This document shows, in pieces, positions 56,380-64,000 of a stretch of 64,000 nt of DNA; within the stretch, counting starts at the first letter, position 1, and each line of letters starts with the position of its first letter. The translations under genes and the position numbers were made by a program. This stretch comes from Nephrocerus scutellatus (taxonomy: Eukaryota > Arthropoda > Insecta > Diptera > Pipunculidae): positions 29,871,462 through 29,935,461 of the forward strand of contig OX352763.1 of assembly GCA_947095585.1 (NCBI GenBank). Reading direction: 5' to 3'. The notes below the pieces were generated by a model. It did not search any database. It saw only the letters and a list, made by a program, of their open reading frames with translations, and was not told the origin of the DNA.

Positions 56380-57130
56380 GGCGGTGTACCAAAAGAACTT
56401 ATGGTGTGAATATGGCTTTGTTACGGAAGTTTTTATGCATTGGAAAAACATATATATTTTCAAAAATATATCGACTTTAGCGCCACCTATCGGACTCAAA
56501 AAAGAGATACACATTTGGGATCACCAACCGAACATATGGTGTCAATTTGGCTTCAACATGTCCAGTGATTTAGGTGTGATGCTCCCTCATACTCCAGCGC
56601 CACCTACCGGGTCAAGAAAAACTATGAACTTATCGGAGTACCAAACGAAGATAAGGTGGAAATATGGCTTTGATACATCTAGTGGTTTAGGGGTGATGAC
56701 GAATTTTATGCTGGATAATATGTCGATTCCAGCGCCACCTACGGGGTTAAAAAAAAACCTAAACTTATAGGGCACCAGCAGGCTTATGGCGTAAACCACG
56801 TCCATTGGTTTAGGCTTGATTAGGTTAGATATATATGCAAAATGACATTTTTAAGAATATCTTGACTCCAGTACCACTTAGCGGACTCAAAAAAGAGATA
56901 AACCTTCAAAAGTACCAATCGAAAGTATGGTGTGAATATGGCTTATATCCGTCTAGTGTTTTAAGCGTGATGCGATTACAACGATATTCACCAAAAGACC
57001 AAACACATTTTCTTAAATATATCTACTCCAACGCCACCTATCGGGTTCAACAAAAACACGAACTTATCGGAAAACCAAACGAACATATAGTGTGAATATG
57101 GCTTTGATACGTCCAGTGGTTTATGCGTGG
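56380..57130 (+). repeat. ~117-160-bp tandem repeat (GCGCCACCTATCGGG)
   Basis: The motif CGCCACCTAtCGGG lies near 56481, 56598, 56733, 56872 (as ACCACTTAGCGG) and 57032. Each is followed by AAAAA-AC, AACTTATCGGA-TACCAA, ACATATGGTGTGAATATGGC and CGTCCAGTGGTTTAGGCGTG. Length variation is due to indels. Five to six units. Confidence 0.8.
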
Positions 57131-57495
57131 CGCCTTACATACAAACGCACAATCATTTTTATCATCATCATCATCATCATATTTGACTCTACAACCAATG
57201 TTCTGTCCTGACCTCCTGCAAAAAATCTCTGACCTCCTGCAAAAAATCTCTCCACCGGTCCCGATTTCTAGCCGATGTCATCCAGTTTGGCTCCCTCATC
57301 CACTTAACCCTTACCCGCACTGTCCCACACCACTAAGTCAACCCCCATCCCCACCGCTATCCAAAATATGTAGCCTATACCCATCGGGGCACCCTGTACA
57401 ATGGTGAAAACCTGATCAAAATCGGTCCAGTAGTTTCGAGGATTATCTTCCACATACAAACAAACTTTACCTCCTTATAATATTAGTATAGATAT
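57131..57495 (+). mobile_element. short-element 3' end with TATTAGTATAGAT tail
   Basis: ATCATCATCATCATCAT microsatellite at 57159-57179. Then AAAACCTGATCAAAATCGGT, CCAGTAGTTTCGAGGATTAT and TTATAATATTAGTATAGATA, the 3' end style of arthropod RTE/SINE-like elements. The array at 56380-57130 probably belongs to this element's body. Confidence 0.5.
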
Positions 57496-58611
57496 GGTCT
57501 GTCAAGTGTCAATGCAAAACAAATGACAATTAGTACTTGGATACACTCATTTTCATTTCTTGATTTGACATTGACATTTGACCAAAAAAAATGTGCTTAA
57601 ACGAGTCTCTGTTTACATGTGTACTTTTATTTGGTGCACATATTTTTGAGTTGATTAGAAATTATTATAGTTTTTATGTCATTTGTTAAAAAATGTTTGT
57701 TTCATAGCATTTATACTTTAAAAAAAAACCTACCAAATCGAATTAAAGCCTACAAACCTATCATAGTTGAAAAACCTACAAAGTTTGGTAGGAATTTACC
57801 AAAACGGCAACCGTGCTGAAAACGACAATTCATCTTGTTTGTGAATTGTCGCTTTCTCTCCACCGCGCGCATTCTATTCATTATAATCTCCAGCACTAAC
57901 CGTCATCATTCACAATACAATTCACCACCACCACAATTAATTGTCATAGCTATAGTTACAATAATCCAAAAAATCATTTGCTCATTGGCAACTGCATTAG
58001 CATTTTTTTTCGCTGCAATCGTAATAACAACAAAATTGTCAATTGCCTCAATCGAATTATGGCAAGGCAATTTAGATCGATTCAATTCAATTGGCAACAT
58101 TTATACAATAAATAAAGTTTAATTATTTATAAACCCAATTTAAATTGAATCAAAATTAATAATTAATCCATTTACTTAACGCATATTTAAAAGCGAAAAT
58201 CCCACACAATAATTTGACGTAACCTGCAACAAAATCCCCCTGCAAAAAGTTTTTATGTCACATTTTGCATGATATGTGCACCATATTAATACACCACCGC
58301 CTTCCGAACTGCAACGGCAACCGTACCCGTTAGACACCGACTCATAGTGTGTGGTATGGTGATGGACTGATGGTGAATTGGTGACTGAGTAACTAAACTC
58401 TAGCTCATTGAACGTGAATTTCACTTCGTTTTCTTCAACTTGACTTAATGATACGTTTCGCTTACTAAACTGGTGCATGCGTACACTGGAACAACATTGC
58501 ACACAAATCATAACTAATTGTGTGTATGACATGGTTCCGTCCGTTCCGCTTTGTGGTTTGTTTGGTTGCATCGCTTACTGGTCATACAACCACGCAACTC
58601 TATGTCTAGTC
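57496..58611. other. non-genic stretch
   Basis: No supportable gene. The minus frame at 58571-58176 (131 codons) has no recognisable motif and mixed composition; kept out as a gene call. Confidence 0.4.
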
Positions 58612-58751
58612 CAGTGGTACTTAAACTAGCCTGCTATGGGGTTGCAAGATATTTTTTTTGGGTCGCGATAATCACTTTGCAATGGAGTTTGCAGTGACGG
58701 AGCGGCTGCATTGATGGGAAGTTTAAATTGACTTCTACAATAATTCAAATA

Positions 58752-59412
58752 TTAGCTGTATTTTATTATCACCTATGATCCATATAGATCATTGGTTTGT
58801 ATGAATTACAACAACAATACGAGATCTTGCTATTTATCAGGATCTATTTTCGTGATTCAAAATTAGTTTGCTCTATTTCTCACTAGGTTACATTTTCGTT
58901 CGTGAATGTTGGTGTAATTGTCGACGGCTATAAATCGTCCATGTTGCCAGATTAGAATATAAAATATTATTTGCAAATTAAATATTATTCAATAATTATA
59001 TTATATTATATTAATTATATGTTCAAATAAATGAATATTCTCCTAACTGTGATTAAAAAGTAATATTTAACTTCGATTTTTTGGATCCTAATCCGTGAAT
59101 TGAAACCATTTTAGATGAATTGGTGGTCCTAAAATATATTAGAAAAAAAATTAGCTCGTCAACTTTTATTCAAAAAAAAATATTCGGTCGCATGGCAACT
59201 TCGCGCTAAACGTTAAAACAAGCTCAGCTATGCCTATTGAGGGAATTATTCCAAAATCAAACATAAACGTAAACAAAAAACAGCTGCTATGACGACTAAA
59301 TTTCAAACTATTACCACAACACAGAACATAAATTTTTCGTTGATCTAGACTGTTTTATTTTCATTGTGGGATCTATATAGATCATAGGTAATAATAAAAC
59401 ACGACTATTAAA
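58752..59412. mobile_element. inverted-repeat element nested in the hAT
   Basis: TTTTATTATCACCTATGATC with CATATAGATCA (58761-58793) pairs with its near-inverse GGATCTATATAGATCATAGG and TAATAATAAAAC (59368-59400). The arms contain an internal ATCTATATAGAT palindrome. No ORF recognised. Confidence 0.6.
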
Positions 59413-59882
59413 TTCACACATTGTGTGATTCATAAAGAATCATGAGTAGATAAAAGAATTCCCCGAATCTGGATATAGGTTTAAAAGAGGTTGTTACTGT
59501 GATAAACTTTGTAAAAAGTAGCGCTCTTAATTCCCTTTTTTGTCTTTTTCGCGGCTTAACAAGGAATTGGGAAGGGAGAATGAAAGCCTTCTTCTGAATG
59601 CAGTGGTATGACGGCTTTCAAGGGGCGGAACTGAGGAACTAAGAATAGTAATTCTTCTGAAAGACGAGATTCAAATGTTTTTTTTTCTTTTCAAAAAAAT
59701 TAAATTATGGCTGATTATTTCTGCATCGAAACCAGGAAACTGTGTTTATATATCTGACAAACTCAATGGACTTTATTTATCAGTTCAGGGTGAAAATATT
59801 AATTTGAACTACAAAATAAATAGTTTTGTTGATAATTATTTAAATAACAATACATTTTTATTTTTAAACCTTTTTAAAACGT

Positions 59883-60410
59883 GGGGTGCCGGGGCACAGA
59901 TACATTTCGGGTAACTATATGGCTGACGAACTCGCCAAGCAAGGAACTACCATACCCTTCTTACCTGAATATGGTTCCATAGGCAAACCAATCGCTACAT
60001 GTAAATTCTTGTTAAAGCGGGATGCTAATGTAAAAACTTACTGTAGGTGTTCAAACGGTACAACTTGCCTAGCGACAAAACGGATCTGGCCCAAACTGGA
60101 TCCGAAACGTTCCAAGTGTTTGATCTCTCAAAAAAGATCGCACATCGGTGCTATTGTAGGTGTCATCACTGGACACTGTCTCATAGTCAGTAAGGCAGCA
60201 ATACTTGCGAGTCTTCTCTAATGTCTTCTGCAGAAGCTGCATGGATGAGGAGGAGGAGGATATCATCGTCCATCTTCTCTGTACTCGTCCAGCCCTCTCC
60301 CAAAAACCTTAACTTCTTCTACAACGACACTAATGATCTCAGCAACATTGTCATTGGTAGTCTCCTATTCTTCATACGAAGCTCTTATTGGTTCATCGAG
60401 TAGGTGGAGA
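59883..60410 (+). mobile_element. LINE RNase H and C-terminal fragment
   Basis: GNYMADELAKQGTTIPF follows a damaged VPGHR, then KRIWPKLDPKRSKCLISQKR, GVITGHCLI and, after a frameshift, a CMDEEEEDIIVHLLC-type zinc motif and FFIRSSYWF. This is the RNase H second half and tail of a Jockey/R1-type element, found without its RT. Confidence 0.65.
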
Positions 60411-60989
60411 TAATTTTTCCTGATCTGTGAGGTGTCACAATGGACAGTTACTGGTCTAAGTGTGTCGGTTTTATTGACAGCCATCTTAACCTAACCTAAC
60501 TTAAAACCAACTAAAAAGTATAAAATAATTTATCCTACAGCTTCCAAACCCCATTTTTTTTTATTAAAAGACCCTTGCCCAAAATGCCGACACTGCGACC
60601 TGAAAAGATCTATTGTGTCAGTTCCTAAGTACTCCATCTATTGCATGAGTCCCACGTTTTTCATTTTAAATATTACAATTATTTACAATTGAAAATTATC
60701 AGGACTATCTGTATAGGGTGTTAGGATAAATAATTTTATATTTTTTTTTAACATTCCTAATGTTTATTTATTCGTGTCCTCTATTTCCTCTATTTATTTT
60801 TATACACTATTATTAAAAAAAAATAATTATGACAATATTCTATTGTTTTGCTTGTAATATCGTTTTTTTTTTGTTGTTGTTAAATGCACTATTTTGTTTT
60901 CATTTATAAAACTAGTTAACCTAAAATTGGGTCGCCAAAATACATCAACTGAAAAAGTGTGCCGCGAGAAAAAAGATTAAGAATCCCTG

Positions 60990-62160
60990 ATTGTAGTCGT
61001 ATATACAGTCCATTGTCCATTTTCAACTACCACCACTGTAGCAGCTCAGTTACGTTGTGTTGAGTTCGTTTCTCGTTTGTTACAAAATGACTAGCAAGGC
61101 AAGAGTAGAAACAGCATGCAACTCTCGTCACAGACGAATCGAACAGCTGTTGAGTGAGTCTGAGTTCGCTTCTATCGTCACTGTACACTGTGAGACCGGT
61201 TAGGTGACATCAGAATTGCCCATTCGTTTTTTCGGCTTTGCCTTCTGCTTGTTTTGAGTGTGGTTGTGTTTGCTGGTTTGGTGGTAATCGCATTCTCTAC
61301 AGTTTTGTAGCTTCTGATACCTTCCACTGCAACTTGTCGCGTGCTAGGCGCCTGACTGGTGGTTTAGTTTTCAACTTCCTGCTTGTTGGTTTACTGCTGT
61401 CTGGTTTTTAGCTGCTGTGCTGGGGCGACAGTGACAGTCTTATTGCATTCATGTCATATTCTCACATTATACTCTACCCATATCGAAAAAACAATGTCGC
61501 GACTCGTGCGTGGTGCCGCTGTGGGCTGTTCGGTGTTCGCTGTACGCTCTGCTGCTTAAACGGTCGCCGCTCTTAGCTCTTTCTTTCATTTGTTTGTTCA
61601 CTCGCTCGTTCGATCGATCTCTCACTCTTGGCAATAAGCTTTAATCGAGATTTCAATTATTATTTCTGTTTTGCTTCAGATTTTCTTGTTTTGTTTTTCC
61701 TCTACACAGTCTGACGTCTGCGCCAAGTCTGGTCGTCTGCTGGTTCCTGCTGTGCTAATAGTTGAGTGTTATTCACACAATGAATCGTGTTCGGGTTCGT
61801 GGGTATGGTTGAGTAGGAATTTAATGCACGTAACACCCGGTCGTCGACGTTCACGTTGATTTGCTTTTCGCGATTGTTGAGGTTGAGACTTGAGTTTCAC
61901 TGCACACTATCAGTTGGATTTGGGTATTGGGTGTCGGTGCGAATGATGGTGATAAGGTCGTTGATGGAAATAGAGCTGATGAGTGGTTGTCCTATGGGGT
62001 GTTGTCAGATTTAAAAAATTCAAAAACATTTGAAAATAAGATTTTCTTTTGATTTTTTTATTGAAAAAATTAATAGAATTTTGTTTTTACTTTATAGTAG
62101 AAGTATAGTTATTATGTAAAAGAAAATTAAAGGCTTGTTTTCCAACACCTACTAAACGAA
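60990..62160. promoter_or_regulatory. repeat-poor stretch, possible alternative promoter/first exon
   Basis: About 61020-61930 is markedly less AT-rich and free of repeats. CAGCTCAGTTACGTTG at about 61043 contains a TCAGTT initiator-like word, and a 38-codon frame (MTSKARVETACNSRHR) starts at 61087. GTTCGATCGATCTCTC-rich sequence follows. This could be a first exon of a tlk isoform or of another gene; no splice donor is convincingly linked. Confidence 0.25.
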
Positions 62161-62163
62161 TGC

Positions 62164-62935
62164 ATGAAATTTTTAACAGTCCAGAATAAATTTGTCAAAA
62201 GTTTAATAGATCGACGCGGAATTAAAAAATGTCGTTCCTCACTTACAATCGGCGCTGTAGCCGCAATATTCTCAGCCCTGCTTCAGATGCACATAAATGC
62301 GAGTAAAACGAAGTACATGGCCAAATGGCGAAAAATTTCACTCGCAGCCGCAATATTCTCTACCGGCCCTTCTTCGACTGCACATAAATGAGAGCAACCC
62401 AAAGTACCTGGCCACGTAAAAGTAACAACATTGATCCACCAATTAAGATAATGGAGGGCGACTTTTAAGTGGTGCAATCCTTTAACTATCTCGGGCCAAT
62501 TGTTGCACCCGATAACAGCATGCAATCAGAAATACGCATGATGTTGCCAACAATGCCTACTTTAGTCTGTCAAAGGCAAGACTCTTCAAATGCAGGAATT
62601 AAACCAAACTGGTGTGTAAGACAATGGTTATATCAATACTTACATATGGACCCGAGTCCTTGGTGCTTAGCAAAAAGCCGCATTCGAGAGGATAGTTTTA
62701 CCGAGTAATGTTGGCCCCATATGTGAGAAAGGAAGATTCCGAAGTCTTTATAAAAAGGTTTGCAGAACACCTACTGAACATGAACGAAGAGGATCCTGCC
62801 TGGAAAGTCCTTTGCGGTAGGATTTGTTGGAGACGAAAATGAGGAGGGCCAAGACTACACTGGAAAGACGGCGTAGATCAAGACACCAGGAGTTGAGGGA
62901 TGCCGAATTGAATGAGTTTTTTTTATATTCTCAAT
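62164..62935 (+). mobile_element. 3' fragment of a YADDI-type non-LTR element
   Basis: LQMHINASKTKYMA, then VQSFNYLGPIVAPDNSMQSE, then APYVRKEDSEVFIKRF-like and RRICW, GRPRLHWKDGVDQD-like tail frames. The order (KTKYM, FxYLGxxVxxDN, RWKDGVxxD) is the thumb and C-terminus of the same clade as 10776-11715. A 60-bp internal duplication (CTCAGCCCTGCTTCAGATGC-like, 62258 and 62342) is present. Confidence 0.65.
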
Positions 62936-63300
62936 AATGGTACAACTACCAGATTATTCAGTGAATTATTGTCTTTTGAAGTCGTATATACAGAAAATCA
63001 AAATAACATAAAAAAGAAATAAAAGTAACGATATAATAAAATATATAAAAGAAACAATAGTAATAATAAATAAATTAACTATAATTAAAATAAAACAACC
63101 CATAAAAATTAAAATTTTTTAATGTAAATTCTCTAATAACCAAAAGTATACTGAATTTCACTATAAATGCTAAATATAAAAACACATACGAAGCACTGCA
63201 ACCCAACAAAAAAACAACCCCAATCGTAAAGCAAGCAGCACTGCCCACAGCGCACAACGCACACATAATTATATTATGAAATGGTCTTATGTCGGGGCAG
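62936..63300. other. AT-rich non-genic stretch
   Basis: A/T-rich, ATAATAATAAATAAATTAA-type sequence. No gene. Confidence 0.5.
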
Positions 63301-63440
63301 CACTCGATCACACTCAAATAGAAGGTATTGTCCCCGGAAATATACATGTGTGTGCAAAATGTTAATAAAATCGGGCTTAATGAAGTGTGTTAAAAATTGA
63401 TCACGAGATCATGCCCACCCGCCAGCCAGCCAGCCAGCTG
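63301..63440 (-). repeat. single unit related to the 27440-27895 repeat
   Basis: GTATTGTCCCCGGAAATATA, CATGTGTGTGCAAAATGTTA and ATAAAATCGGGCTTAATGAA with GTGTGTTAAAAATTGATCAC match 27779-27870. The head side ends in (CCAG)n at 63421-63438 instead of the tRNA-like box. Confidence 0.6.
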
Positions 63441-64000
63441 TTTAGATCATGAGCATTAAAAGACCTTGAACGGATAGTTATTCAACTCATCATTAACTTT
63501 TATAAAGTTAATAATTTTTTTTCTCAATGTTTTCTTAATGTACTTAGTAGAGCTTGAAATTGGGACCGGTGGAGATATTTCTTGCGGAAAGCCATGGTTG
63601 GACTGGGTTGTTTATTTTTAATTTATTTGCTTACCAAAATAAAAATCTTAGCAAGTGTTGCTCGTAATAAATAAATATCTTACTTACTATACTAGTTGTG
63701 ACTAGTATACTAACCTACGTTGGGTTACACAATTATTACAATAATTTTTCTTTCGCTTGCTTGGATCTGAATAATTTCGATGAAGATGATCTATGTTCTA
63801 TTGAAATAAAAAAATATACGAAAAGCATACTTTAAATTAATTGCTACTCAAGTTTTACGTCAGTTACTAATCGTCAAATATTAATCATGAAAATTCTTGC
63901 AATTGGCAATGCCTTAAGTTGTAACCATACCAGGCATACTAGATACTACTGAACTGACATTAAAGTGTTTCTCCCAAAATGAGTAATCGGATAAAAAATA
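63441..64000. other. AT-rich non-genic end of window
   Basis: Nothing supportable was found; probably still tlk intron. Confidence 0.4.

Larger units (their letters stand above)
58612..60989. mobile_element. hAT-like composite element with nested insertions
   Basis: The left end CAGTGGTACTTAAACTAGCC, followed by GGGTCGCGA, and the right end, inverse of CAGGGATTCTTAATCTTTTT followed by GGCGACCCAATTTT, match the CAG-GG-TTCTTAA-C type hAT ends with a GGGTCGC subterminal word. The 8-bp flanks (GTCTAGTC and, offset by one, TTGTAGTC) agree at 6 of 8. The transposase is not recognised; the interior carries a 650-bp inverted-repeat element (58752-59412) and a LINE RNase H fragment (59883-60410). Confidence 0.6.

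Noticed and set aside
58176..58571. 131-codon minus-strand frame
   Set aside because: No recognisable motif and no flanking gene signals. Not repeat-derived as far as I can see, so low-probability rather than excluded.

Overview
The window is eukaryotic, AT-rich and dominated by transposable-element remnants. It looks like a higher dipteran, plausibly a tephritid fruit fly (inference). The support is a set of fly-like host genes with short introns (64-172 bp), dipteran-style start contexts, and the arrangement Roc1a - Suv4-20 - SkpA, which are X-tip (Muller A) neighbours in Drosophila as far as I recall. Only about 8 percent of the window is host coding sequence.

Host genes in order. (1) Roc1a, the RBX1 RING subunit of cullin ligases, plus strand, three exons at 2527-3061 including a 28-bp microexon. 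(2) Suv4-20 (Hmt4-20), the histone H4K20 methyltransferase, minus strand, two coding exons at 22569-18062, about 1476 aa. (3) A two-exon gene at 32551-32950 (plus) for a 111-aa single-pass membrane protein I cannot name; it appears only when a 64-bp intron is removed. (4) SkpA, plus strand, 35004-35492, 162 aa. (5) The 5' coding exons of a gene I assign to tlk (Tousled-like kinase), plus strand: a 25-nt exon at 42806-42830 spliced in frame to 46111-46196. The rest of tlk must lie further right, so 46.2-64 kb is probably tlk intron. A coding-like stretch at 9278-9440 may be an orphan exon.

Layout. 1-2.3 kb: repeats and a broken Myb/SANT-like ORF. 2.3-3.25 kb: Roc1a. 3.5-5.8 kb: Helitron and non-LTR remnants, both minus. 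6.58-7.50 kb: deleted mariner. 7.5-10.7 kb: AT-rich, with SINE-like and hairpin repeats. 10.8-13.0 kb: two non-LTR remnants, one split by a PIF/Harbinger-like MITE, and a second MITE with a perfect TAA duplication. 14.3-15.06 kb: MITE array. 15.23-17.87 kb: mariner-like element with nested insertions. 18.06-22.57 kb: Suv4-20. 22.83-24.89 kb: a TIR element filled with degenerate C/A-rich satellite. 26.5-28 kb: second copy of the nested element, plus a 122-bp tandem repeat. 30-34.5 kb: MITE, SINE, the small membrane gene, repeats. 35-38.6 kb: SkpA and a LINE. 39.3-40.6 kb: fold-back. 41-64 kb: tlk 5' end with intronic LINEs, a solo LTR, a palindrome, minisatellites and a hAT composite.

How they fit together. 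Roc1a and SkpA are two invariant subunits of the same SCF ubiquitin ligase and flank a chromatin methyltransferase; tlk is also a chromatin/replication kinase. I see no prokaryotic-type system, CRISPR array or intact autonomous transposon. The most interesting leads are the unannotated two-exon membrane gene, the cryptic tlk start exons, and the well-resolved nested insertions.
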